Source of the DNA: JACKBC01 sp041391125
GTDB lineage: Bacteria; Chloroflexota; Anaerolineae; Caldilineales; Caldilineaceae
Assembly: GCA_041391125.1 (NCBI GenBank)
Contig: JAWKON010000043.1
Coordinates: 1 to 64,000, forward strand
Reading direction: 5' to 3'
DNA length: 64,000 bases
The stretch's first letter is position 1. The number at the start of each line of letters is the position of its first letter. Position numbers and translations under genes: made by a program. Below the pieces are notes generated by a model. The model did not search any database and was not told where the DNA came from. It worked only from the letters and a program-made list of their open reading frames with translations. This document shows positions 32,847-41,473 of the stretch, piece after piece.

Positions 32847-34760
32847 ATGCATCCTTTTTTACAAAAATTAACGCAACAACCGCTGCTGGGCGATGGCGCT
32901 ATGGGCACCATGCTCTTTGCCCGCGGCGCCAGTATTGAGCAGTGCCTGGAAGAGCTGGTGTTGACCCGACCGGAATGGATCACGGAAGTCCACATGGCCT
33001 ATGCTTCGGCAGGCGCCGACGTGCTGAAAACGCACACCTTTGGCGCCAACCGCATTCGCCTGGAGCGCCACAAACTGGCCGACAAAGTGCGCGCCATCAA
33101 CTTCAAAGCCGTGCGCCTGCTGCGCGACGTGCGCGAAGTGACCGGCCGCGCCCTCTTTATTGCCGGCGATATTGGGCCGCTGGGCAAGCGCTTGCAGCCC
33201 GTGGGTCCGTTAACCGTGGCAGAAGCCGAAGAAGCTTTCCGCGAGCAAATTTCCGTGCTGTGGGAAGCGGGCGCCGATCTGCTGCTCTTTGAAACCTTTA
33301 GCGATCTGGATGAACTGTCCGCCGCCGTGCGCACGGCCAAAGCCATCTGCGACTTGCCCATTGTGGCCTCCATGACCTTTGCCGAAGATGGCCTAACGCC
33401 CGGCGGGTTGACGCCGTCCACCGTCACCGAGCGGCTGCTGGCATTGGGCGCCGATCTGGTGGGCGTCAACTGTTCGGTGGGGCCGGCGCCCATGATGCAC
33501 ACGCTGGAAGCCATGCACAATGCCGTGGGCGAAGCCCGCCTCAGCGCCATGCCCAACGCCGGTTTTCCCGACCGCATCGATGGCCGCTTCTCCTATCCCG
33601 CCGGTCCTGAATATTTTGCCCGCCACGTAACGCCCTTTTTGGAACGGGGCGCCCAACTAATTGGCGGCTGCTGCGGCACCACGCCACGCCACACCTGGGC
33701 CATGCGCGGTGCGTTGGACGCCTGGCTGGCCGAGAAAAAGGGGTTGCCTCATAAGCCGCACACCATTTCCATCACGGACGGTGAACTGCCCGATATGCAC
33801 GTGGGCATGTCAAGCGCCTATGCCGCCGAGGACAAAAGCGAACCTACCGGCCTGCTGCGCAAACTCCGCGCCGGCAAATTTGTGATCAGCGTCGAGGTGG
33901 ACCCCCCGCGCGGCTTCAACGCCCAGAAACAGATCGAGGGCGCTCGCCACGCCAAGGAGATGGGCGCCGACGCCGTCAACGTGGCGGACAGCCCCATGGC
34001 GCGCGTGCGCATGGGCGCCATGTCGCTCTGCACCATGATCCAGCAGCAGGTAGGCATCGAAACGATCATCCACTTTACCACGCGCGACCGCTCGCTCATG
34101 GGGCTGCAATCGGACCTGATCGGCGGGCGGGCGCTAGGCATCCGCAACGTGCTGGCGCTCACCGGTGATCCGCCCAGCCTGGGCGACAACCAGGAGAGCA
34201 CTGCCGTTTATGACGTGGACAGCGTGGGGCTGGTGCGTATCATCAACCAGTTTAACCAGGGGCTGGACCTGGCGGGCGGCGACATGGGCCAAAAGGGCGG
34301 CTTCACCATTGCCGTGGCCTGCGACCCGACGCGCGCCGATCTGGACCAGGAGGTGGATCGCTTCCATGCCAAAGTGAGCGGCGGCGCCCACTTTACTATG
34401 ACGCAGCCCATCTTTGACCCGCAGCTTTGGCGCAACTTCCTGGCTCGCTACGAAGTGCGCCACGGTGCGTTTCCGGTGCCGGTGCTCATCGGTGTGCTGC
34501 CGGTGCAGAGCCATCGCCATGCCTCCTTCCTGCACAACGAAGTACCCGGCATCACGCTGAGCGAAGAGGCGCTGGAGCGTATGCGCCGCGCCGGCTCCAA
34601 TGGCCGTCAAGAGGGCGTCAAAATGGCCCAGGAGCTGCTGACCGAACTCAAAGAGCTGCCCCACGTGCAGGGCGTCTATCTCATGCCCAGCTTTGGCAGG
34701 TATGAGCTGGCGTGTCAGGTGCTGGAGGTGTTGACGCCGGCGGAGCGGGCGGTGGCATAA
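32847..34760 (+). CDS. Bifunctional homocysteine S-methyltransferase / methylenetetrahydrofolate reductase
   Basis: ATG 32847; upstream frame is repeat-coded. 637 residues. The N-terminal half is a zinc homocysteine S-methyltransferase barrel: LLGDGAMGTMLFARG, VLKTHTFGANRIRL, GVNCSVGP with C209 and IGGCCGTTP with C275/C276 as zinc ligands. The C-terminal half (from about 345) is MTHFR: FVISVEVDPPRGF, DAVNVADSPMARVRMG, HFTTRDRSLMGLQSD, NVLALTGDPPSLGD, GGAHFTMTQPIF (flavin/folate site). The order matches YitJ-type fusions that make 5-methyl-THF and pass its methyl group, or another donor's, to homocysteine, giving methionine. Monocistronic here. Confidence 0.92.
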   Translation: MHPFLQKLTQQPLLGDGAMGTMLFARGASIEQCLEELVLTRPEWITEVHMAYASAGADVLKTHTFGANRIRLERHKLADKVRAINFKAVRLLRDVREVTGRALFIAGDIGPLGKRLQPVGPLTVAEAEEAFREQISVLWEAGADLLLFETFSDLDELSAAVRTAKAICDLPIVASMTFAEDGLTPGGLTPSTVTERLLALGADLVGVNCSVGPAPMMHTLEAMHNAVGEARLSAMPNAGFPDRIDGRFSYPAGPEYFARHVTPFLERGAQLIGGCCGTTPRHTWAMRGALDAWLAEKKGLPHKPHTISITDGELPDMHVGMSSAYAAEDKSEPTGLLRKLRAGKFVISVEVDPPRGFNAQKQIEGARHAKEMGADAVNVADSPMARVRMGAMSLCTMIQQQVGIETIIHFTTRDRSLMGLQSDLIGGRALGIRNVLALTGDPPSLGDNQESTAVYDVDSVGLVRIINQFNQGLDLAGGDMGQKGGFTIAVACDPTRADLDQEVDRFHAKVSGGAHFTMTQPIFDPQLWRNFLARYEVRHGAFPVPVLIGVLPVQSHRHASFLHNEVPGITLSEEALERMRRAGSNGRQEGVKMAQELLTELKELPHVQGVYLMPSFGRYELACQVLEVLTPAERAVA

Positions 34761-34763
34761 TTT

Positions 34764-35006
34764 ATGATGGACTATAATATTTGTGGTAATGATCAATCCG
34801 AGGTGCGCCGGATTGACTATTTATACAGCCATAAAGATAAATATTTACTCGCGCCAAATACACCTGTTGAAGTTTGCACGAATGGCGGCATGATCTACTA
34901 CGATGCCGCCGTTCTTAAGGAGATTGAACGGCGTTTTTTTGTGATTCAGGAAAATATCGAAAAACCAGATCGGTACATTCAAATGCCTACAGCAGCTTTT
35001 GCCTGA
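34764..35006 (+). CDS. YgiT-type zinc-finger-like protein with lost cysteines
   Basis: ATG 34764, four bases after the MTHFR stop. 80 residues: MMDYNICGNDQSEVRRIDYL, LLAPNTPVEVCTNGGMIYYD, AAVLKEIERRFFVIQENIEK. It has the YgiT/MqsA-N layout (CxxCG, VPVxxCxxCGExY, TLxxIERI), but the first CxxCG reads YNICG and the second reads CTNGG, so two of the four zinc ligands are missing. No toxin gene is beside it. It may be a decaying orphan antitoxin. Confidence 0.6.
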   Translation: MMDYNICGNDQSEVRRIDYLYSHKDKYLLAPNTPVEVCTNGGMIYYDAAVLKEIERRFFVIQENIEKPDRYIQMPTAAFA

Positions 35007-35057
35007 AATTTTGACTCCTCAAGAACGGCATGTATTTTGGGATAATTTGGAGATAGG

Positions 35058-36456
35058 ATGAGGGTACACCCGATTCAACCGTTATTACCCATTGAAGGTA
35101 TTGCGGAAAACGGAGCAAATGAAAACGGCTCGAATCAGACCAATGGCCAAAATGCGATTGATGAGCAGGATCGTCCTGTTCACGATTGGTACCGCTTTGT
35201 TCTTTCGTACCCGCCCCATTTGGTTCGGGAATATATGCAGGATTTTGGTTTGACGCATGAATCCACCATCCTAGATCCATTTTGTGGTACGGGAACGACA
35301 GTGGTAGAGGCAAAACTATGTGGCATTCCATCTATCGGCATTGAGGCAAATCCATTTCCGCATTTTGCTTCCACAGTAAAAACCGATTGGTCTATTAATC
35401 CAGATGAACTGTTGGGACAAGCAGATGAAATAGCTCACATAACCTATCAGGAACTCTCTTCGCAAGGGCTGGATGATCGAGCCGCAGCAGGTGAACCCAA
35501 CGTTCCACTGCGCACCTTGCCGCCAGAAACTATGCGCATACTTATTAAGGATTCGATTAGTCCTTTACCTTTGCACAAAACCTTGGTCTTACTAGAACAT
35601 ATCAATCATCGAAGCAATGTACCGATCCACAAATATTGTCTACTTGGGTTGGGCAACGCATTAGTAAATTCAATCGGAAATTTGCGCTTTGGTCCCGAAG
35701 TGGGTGTGGGGAAACGTAAAGCCGACGCGCCGGTCGTAGGATTGTGGATGCACGAAATACGCAAGATGGCTCACGATCTGCGCCTGATTCAGAGGCAGCA
35801 ACATGCGGAAGCAACTATTCATCTTGGCGATGCCAGGCAATTGGCATCTATTCTATCTCCGTGTTCCATAGATGCCGTCATCACATCTCCGCCCTATCCC
35901 AATGAAAAAGACTACACACGAACGACTCGATTAGAATCCGTGCTTCTAGGATTCTTTACGGACATGGCCGAGTTGCGTGAGCATAAGCAGATGTTGCTTC
36001 GCTCAAACACACGTGGCGTCTACAAAATAGATAATGATGATCTGTGGGTGGACGATAACCCACGGATTCAGCACCTTGCAGATCTGATGAAGCGCGCAGG
36101 GTGGAAATGGGCAAAACGTCTGGTTTTGAAAAACTATATGGCCGCGTAACGAAACTCTACTTTGGGGCATGGTGCGTCATCTATCTGAATTGCGTCAGGT
36201 ATTACGTCCAGGCGCCAAACTGGCGTATGTAGTAGGCGACCAGGCTTCCTATTTGCGCGTAATGATCAGAACGGGTGAAATTCTGGCCGAATTAGCGCAG
36301 GAGCTTGGCTACGAGTTGGAGCGGATCGATCTCTTCCGCACGCGTTTTGCTACGGCTACCCAATGTGATTTACGTGAGGAAGTTGTTGTGTTAAAGTGGC
36401 CGGGGAAAGAATTGAAATATTCACAACAATTGGGACAGTCGAATGGGAAAGTATGA
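35058..36456 (+). pseudogene. DNA methyltransferase (TSPPY type) of a restriction-modification pair, two frameshifts
   Basis: ATG 35058 after AGATAGG. Motif I DPFCGTGTT is at residues 73-81 and motif IV TSPPYPN at 276-282, an N4-cytosine or N6-adenine methylase in motif I-then-IV order. The frame reads to residue 363 (ends MAA at 36149). Continuing the protein needs a shift near 36095 (ARRVEMGKTSGFEKLYGRVT) and another at about 36165, where TTTGGGGC should be TTTGGGGGC (MVRHLSELRQVLRPGAKLAY onward, to stop 36454-36456). One of the two is a G-run. It protects host DNA from the adjacent nuclease, which starts 14 bases before its end. Confidence 0.8.
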
Positions 36457-37255
36457 GCAGATCATCGAGTGGGTTTTTCAAAACAATTTCAATCCAGGTG
36501 ATGTGCGCGTCCCATTTACGCGCGAGGAATTAGTCAGAGCGCACGATGTCTTGGGGTTTGCCAGAACCAAAAATATTGGTGACATTCCCTATTCATTCCG
36601 CTTTCGGCGGGAGTTGCCAGAAGCTATTCGACAAATGGCGCCAGAGGATGCCGAATGGATTATTGTTGGTAGCGGTATTGCTGAATATCAGTTTCGACTG
36701 GCCCAACCTGGCAAAATAACGCCATCTTTGCACTATTTGCCTATCAAGATCCCCGATGCAACTCCTGAAATCGTTCGCCAATATGCGCCAGGGACCGATG
36801 AACAGGCCTTACTCACCAGGGTAAGGTACAATAGATTGGTGGACATTTTTACTGGGCTAACGTGCTATTCAATCCAGAATCATTTGCGCACGACGGTTGC
36901 CAATATCGGACAAGTCGAAGTTGATGAGATTTACATTGGCCTTAATAAGCGTGGCGCACACTTCGTATTGCCGTGTCAGGCCAAATCGAGAGGCGACAAG
37001 TTTGGCATCGCTCAAATCATGCAGGATATGGCATTATGCGTGGAACGATACCCAAATGCGATTTGCAGACCAATTGCTCTCCAATTCATCAACGAAAGCA
37101 GCGTGGCGATTCTGGAACTTACGGTCAGGGAAGAACAGGAAATATTGAGGTTAAACGTTGTCGAAGAAAAGCAATATGATCTGGTGCCGCGCATCGATAT
37201 ATCTAAAGATGACATTAGGATACTTAAAGAAAATGAAGTGGATTACATTGTATAA
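36443..37255 (+). CDS. Probable type II restriction endonuclease
   Basis: ATG 36443 overlaps the methylase end by 14 bases. 270 residues. Residues 157-181 (QVEVDEIYIGLNKRGAHFVL then PCQAK) give a PD-(D/E)XK core with acidic D161/E162 and Q179-A-K181 in the place of ExK, as in nucleases that use QxK. C-terminal half: GIAQIMQDMALCVERYPNAI, CRPIALQFINESSVAILELT. The gene order and overlap with a TSPPY methylase make it the restriction partner. Recognition site unknown. Intact. Confidence 0.75.
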   Translation: MGKYEQIIEWVFQNNFNPGDVRVPFTREELVRAHDVLGFARTKNIGDIPYSFRFRRELPEAIRQMAPEDAEWIIVGSGIAEYQFRLAQPGKITPSLHYLPIKIPDATPEIVRQYAPGTDEQALLTRVRYNRLVDIFTGLTCYSIQNHLRTTVANIGQVEVDEIYIGLNKRGAHFVLPCQAKSRGDKFGIAQIMQDMALCVERYPNAICRPIALQFINESSVAILELTVREEQEILRLNVVEEKQYDLVPRIDISKDDIRILKENEVDYIV

Positions 37256-37460
37256 AATGATTAGAGCAGTTTTCTGCGGTGACTGAGTCGCTTCAATTCA
37301 CAGCCATCCGCGGCAGATTCTTATCGCGCCTTGATGATCCGCCTACAGCACGTTCAATCAAATGGCAAATATCGCCGGGATGAACTAAACCAACGCCGTT
37401 AAGGCAAGTTGTTTCTAAAGTGAACTCGATTTCACACAAGCACACCTCCGAGGAGTCACC
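37256..37460. other. Intergenic, no gene
   Basis: No open frame of note. A GAGGAG ribosome-binding site precedes the ATPase gene at 37461. A promoter cannot be assigned with confidence. Confidence 0.5.
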
Positions 37461-40040
37461 ATGCAAGCTCCGCCAGAAAAACTTGGCTCATTCTACCTGG
37501 GCGCCGAATATGACCTGGACGCCAACCAGCTTCAGGAAGCGCCGGTCAACTATGACGCCCGCGACTTGACCACCCACGCCGTCTGCGTGGGCATGACCGG
37601 CAGCGGCAAAACCGGTCTGTGTATCGGCCTGTTGGAAGAGGCCGGGCTGGACCGCGTGCCCGCCATTCTGATCGACCCCAAAGGCGACATCACGAACCTG
37701 CTGCTCCAGTTCCCCGAGCTGCGTCCGCAGGATTTCCAACCTTGGATCAACGTGGACGACGCCCGCCGCAAAGGGCAGACCGTCGAGGAATACGCCACGG
37801 CCACGGCAGACTCGTGGCGTAAGGGTCTCGGCGACTGGGGCATCGCGCCCGAACGCATTGGCGAGCTGCTAAAGACGGTCGATTACACCATCTTCACCCC
37901 CGGTTCCGATGCCGGCGTACCCATCAACATCCTCGGCAGCCTGGCTGCACCCAAGCTCGACTTTGACGCCAATGCCGAAGCCATCCGCGAGCGCATTTCC
38001 GGCACGGTGGCGGCGCTGCTCAGCCTGGCCGGCATCAATGCAGACCCAGTGCGCAGCCGCGAGGCGATTCTGCTGGCCAATATTTTTGAACACTTCTGGC
38101 GGCAGGACAAAGACATTGATCTGGCTCAGCTCATCCTCTCGATTCAGACGCCGCCGGTGCGCCAGATCGGCGTCTTTGACGTGGATACCTTCTATCCGCA
38201 AAAGGACCGCTTTGAACTGGCCATGGCCTTCAACAGCCTAATGGCCGCACCCACCTTTCAGAGCTGGCTGCAGGGTGAACCGCTGGATGTGGACAAACTC
38301 TACTTTACGCCCGACGGCCAGCCGCGCCACAGCGTCTTTTACATTGCGCACCTGAGCGACAACGAGCGCATGTTTTTTGTCACGCTGCTGCTGGAAAATG
38401 TGCTGACGTGGATGCGGCGCCAGTCCGGCACCACCAGCCTGCGGGCGCTGCTCTATTTTGACGAAATTTTCGGCTTCTTCCCGCCCACCGCCGAGCCGCC
38501 CTCCAAGCGCCCGCTGCTGACGCTGCTCAAGCAGGCGCGCGCCTTTGGGCTGGGAACCATTTTGGTGACGCAAAACCCGGTCGACATCGATTACAAAGGG
38601 CTGACCAATGCCGGCACCTGGTTCATCGGCAAATTGCAGGCCGAGCGCGACAAAGCGCGCGTATTGGAAGGGCTCAAGGGCGCCATCTCGCAGGCCGGTC
38701 GCACCACCGATGTGGATTACGACACGCTGATCTCCAAGCTGGGCAGCCGCGTCTTTCTGCTGCACAACGTGCATGACGACGGCCCCATTGTGTTCAACAC
38801 GCGCTGGGCCATGAGCTATCTGCGCGGCCCGTTGACCCGTCCGCAGGTGCGCCAGCTCATGGAAAACCGCAAACCGGCTGCACAGGAATTCACCTCCAGT
38901 TCGGTAACGGTGACCCCGGTTGAAGCAGAAACCGCGCCCGCCCCATCCCGCGCCGCGGCGCCTGCACCGCCCGCTGCCGAATCCACGATTCCCGAAGGTT
39001 ATGCCGCCACGCCGCCCGCGCTGGATCCGTCTGCCGAGCAGGTCTATCTGCCCATTGAGGTGGATGAGCGGACCGCCATTCGCCAGCTTGCCCAGGAGGA
39101 GGGTGCGCAGATCGACGTGAAGCGCGCCCGGCTCATCTATGAACCGGCGGTGTTGGGCATGGGCGAGGTGCGCTTTTTTGACCGCCGTCGCAACGTGGAT
39201 GAGCGGCTGGTCCATGCTATGTTGGCGCAGCCACCCGGCGGCATCGGCGGCGTCGAGTGGGCGCAGGCGGAGCATCTCTCCGTTCGGCTGCGCGATCTGC
39301 TGCGCAATCCTGAACGCGTAGATGCCGAACAGGGTCCATTCTTTGCCCCCGCGCCCGAAAAGGTCAACAAAGCCAGCGATCTGAAAAGCGCGGCCAAAGA
39401 CCTGGCCGACTGGCTCTATTACAACAGCGACCTAGAATTGAAAGTCCACGCCGAGTTGGACATTCACCAAGAGCCGGGCGAAAGCGAGCGCGATTTTAAG
39501 ATCCGCTTGCAGCAGGCGGCGCGCGAGGCGCGCGATGCCGAAGTGGACAAGCTGCGCGGCAAGCTGCAAAGCCAGATCGACCGCGTCACCGAAAAGCTGC
39601 GCAAGGAGGAGCGCGAATTGGCCGCCAATCAGTCTGATTATGAGAGCCGACGCAGCCAGGAGTGGATCGGCATTGGTGAAAGCGTGCTGGGTTTTGTGCT
39701 GGGGCGGCGCAGTTCGCGGGCGCTCAGCAACGCGGCCAGCAAGCGGCGCATGACTGTACAGGCGCGCCAGGACATTGAAGAATCCGAAGACCAGATCGCC
39801 GATCTGAAAAATGACATCAAAGAATTGGAAGACCAGATCAAAGAGGGCGCCGATGAAATCACCATGCGCTGGGCCAAAAACATTGACGATCTGGGCATCG
39901 AACAGGTCAAACCGCGACGCACCGATGTCAACGTGGAGCTGACAGCGCTGGCCTGGCTGCCCTCCTGGCTGGTCACCTATCACGACGGGCGGCGCCAGCG
40001 CACGGCTACGATTGCGGCGTACGCGTTGCCCAAAAGTTGA
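37461..40040 (+). CDS. HerA/FtsK-like P-loop ATPase with C-terminal coiled coil
   Basis: ATG 37461 behind GAGGAG. 859 residues. Walker A GMTGSGKT at 44-51 and Walker B LLYFDEIFGF around D334/E335 define a HerA/FtsK superfamily ATPase (VILIDPKGDITNLLLQFPEL; LTLLKQARAFGLGTILVTQN; FIGKLQAERDKARVLEGLKG). After a Pro/Ala-rich hinge (about 485-520) a unique domain follows. Residues about 665-810 form a coiled coil (EPGESERDFKIRLQQAAREA; QDIEESEDQIADLKNDIKEL). Such proteins are annotated only as ATP-binding; relatives act on DNA ends or membrane machines. No NurA partner is adjacent. Function unknown. Confidence 0.85.
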   Translation: MQAPPEKLGSFYLGAEYDLDANQLQEAPVNYDARDLTTHAVCVGMTGSGKTGLCIGLLEEAGLDRVPAILIDPKGDITNLLLQFPELRPQDFQPWINVDDARRKGQTVEEYATATADSWRKGLGDWGIAPERIGELLKTVDYTIFTPGSDAGVPINILGSLAAPKLDFDANAEAIRERISGTVAALLSLAGINADPVRSREAILLANIFEHFWRQDKDIDLAQLILSIQTPPVRQIGVFDVDTFYPQKDRFELAMAFNSLMAAPTFQSWLQGEPLDVDKLYFTPDGQPRHSVFYIAHLSDNERMFFVTLLLENVLTWMRRQSGTTSLRALLYFDEIFGFFPPTAEPPSKRPLLTLLKQARAFGLGTILVTQNPVDIDYKGLTNAGTWFIGKLQAERDKARVLEGLKGAISQAGRTTDVDYDTLISKLGSRVFLLHNVHDDGPIVFNTRWAMSYLRGPLTRPQVRQLMENRKPAAQEFTSSSVTVTPVEAETAPAPSRAAAPAPPAAESTIPEGYAATPPALDPSAEQVYLPIEVDERTAIRQLAQEEGAQIDVKRARLIYEPAVLGMGEVRFFDRRRNVDERLVHAMLAQPPGGIGGVEWAQAEHLSVRLRDLLRNPERVDAEQGPFFAPAPEKVNKASDLKSAAKDLADWLYYNSDLELKVHAELDIHQEPGESERDFKIRLQQAAREARDAEVDKLRGKLQSQIDRVTEKLRKEERELAANQSDYESRRSQEWIGIGESVLGFVLGRRSSRALSNAASKRRMTVQARQDIEESEDQIADLKNDIKELEDQIKEGADEITMRWAKNIDDLGIEQVKPRRTDVNVELTALAWLPSWLVTYHDGRRQRTATIAAYALPKS

Positions 40041-40102
40041 AGGTTGAAGGTGGAAAGTCGCGTTCCACTTTCAACCTTCAACCTTCAACCTACCACTTTC
40101 CA
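40035..40102. repeat. Heptamer-arm quasi-palindrome
   Basis: GTTGAAGGTTGAAGGTGGAA on the left faces TTCCACTTTCAACCTTCAAC on the right; the unit is AAGGTTG. It overlaps the end of the ATPase gene and ends ten bases before the CoA-transferase ATG. Confidence 0.8.
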
Positions 40103-40111
40103 CTAAATCCC

Positions 40112-41290
40112 ATGCAACCACCACTTTCCAACATTACCGTCATTGCTATTGAGCAGGCTGTGGCCGGTCCCTTTGCCACGCGCCAACTGGCTGATCTGGG
40201 TGCACGGGTCATCAAGATCGAGCGGCCCGGCGTGGGCGACTTTGCCCGCCATTATGACACCACGGCGCATGGTTTGTGCAGCCACTTTGTGTGGGCCAAC
40301 CGCAGCAAAGAATCGCTGACGTTGGATCTGAAGCAGGACGCGTGCAAAGATGTGCTGGCAAAGCTGCTGACCAACGCCGATGTGCTGGTGCAGAATTTGG
40401 CCCCTGGCGCCCTGGAGCGGCTGGGCTTTACCAATGAACGGCTCACGCGCGCATATCCGCGCCTGATTATCTGCAACATTTCCGGCTATGGCGCCAGCGG
40501 CCCCTATCGCGACAAAAAGGCGTACGACGCGCTGATCCAGGCTGAAGCCGGCCTCTTCACCATTACCGGCACGCCGGAGACGCCCTCCAAAGCGGGCATT
40601 GCCGTGGCCGATATTGCCGCCGCCATGTATGCCTACAGCGGCATTTTGACGGCACTGATCGCCCGCGGCCAAACGGGCCAAGGCGCCGTGCTGGAAATCT
40701 CCATGTTTGAAGCGCTGGCCGAGTGGATGGGCTACCCGGCCTATTACACCATGGGCGGCGCGCCGCCGCCGCGCACCGGTTCCAGCCACGCTGCCATTGC
40801 GCCCTATGGCCTCTTCCCCACGGCGGATGGCTCAACGGTGATGCTCAGCATCCAAAACCAGCGCGAGTGGGAGCGCTTTTGCGCCATTGTGCTGGCGCAG
40901 CCGGTGATTGCCACCGATCCGCGCTTTGCCAATAATGCCGACCGCATTGTTCACCGTGCCGAGTTGGATGGGCTGGTGGCCGACGTGCTAGGTCAGTTGC
41001 CGCTGGAAACCGTGGTGGCGCGGCTGGAACAGGCGCAGATCGCGTACGCCCAATCGCGCACCATGCCGGAATTTTTGGAACATCCGCAACTGGCCGCCCG
41101 CAACCGCTGGCAAAGCGTCCCCTCCTCATTGGGGCCCATCCCCGCCCTGCTGCCGCCCGTCACCATCGAGGGACTGGAGCAGGTTATGAACGCCATCCCG
41201 GATGTGGGCGAGCAGACCGATGCGATTTTGGACGAGCTGGGCTACAGCACGGCCCAGATTGCGCAGATGCGCGCTGCGCACGCGATCTAG
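40112..41290 (+). CDS. CaiB/BaiF-family (class III) CoA-transferase
   Basis: ATG 40112; the upstream frame is repeat-coded. 392 residues: VIAIEQAVAGPFATRQLADL, GARVIKIERPGVGDFARHYD, LTLDLKQDACKDVLAKLL, ADVLVQNLAPGALERLGF, ICNISGYGASGPYRDKKAYD, GIAVADIAAAMYAYSGILTA (catalytic Asp region). Full-length and intact. It moves CoA between an acyl-CoA donor and a carboxylic acid; ADxGAxVIKVE and NF.PG motifs support the family. Substrate unknown. Confidence 0.9.
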   Translation: MQPPLSNITVIAIEQAVAGPFATRQLADLGARVIKIERPGVGDFARHYDTTAHGLCSHFVWANRSKESLTLDLKQDACKDVLAKLLTNADVLVQNLAPGALERLGFTNERLTRAYPRLIICNISGYGASGPYRDKKAYDALIQAEAGLFTITGTPETPSKAGIAVADIAAAMYAYSGILTALIARGQTGQGAVLEISMFEALAEWMGYPAYYTMGGAPPPRTGSSHAAIAPYGLFPTADGSTVMLSIQNQREWERFCAIVLAQPVIATDPRFANNADRIVHRAELDGLVADVLGQLPLETVVARLEQAQIAYAQSRTMPEFLEHPQLAARNRWQSVPSSLGPIPALLPPVTIEGLEQVMNAIPDVGEQTDAILDELGYSTAQIAQMRAAHAI

Positions 41291-41473
41291 TTGTTGCTCT
41301 TCACCCCCACTCTGCGTGCAGTTTCAGATTATGAATCGTCATCCATCCACCCAACATTCGCGGCTCAACTAGGCAAAACCTGCTGGAAAATAGTAGCCCT
41401 TGCGCATGGAATCCTCCTGCTTTTTGGTTTAGACTATTGCAAAACCATGAAGTGGAAGGAAGGAATTAGGAAG

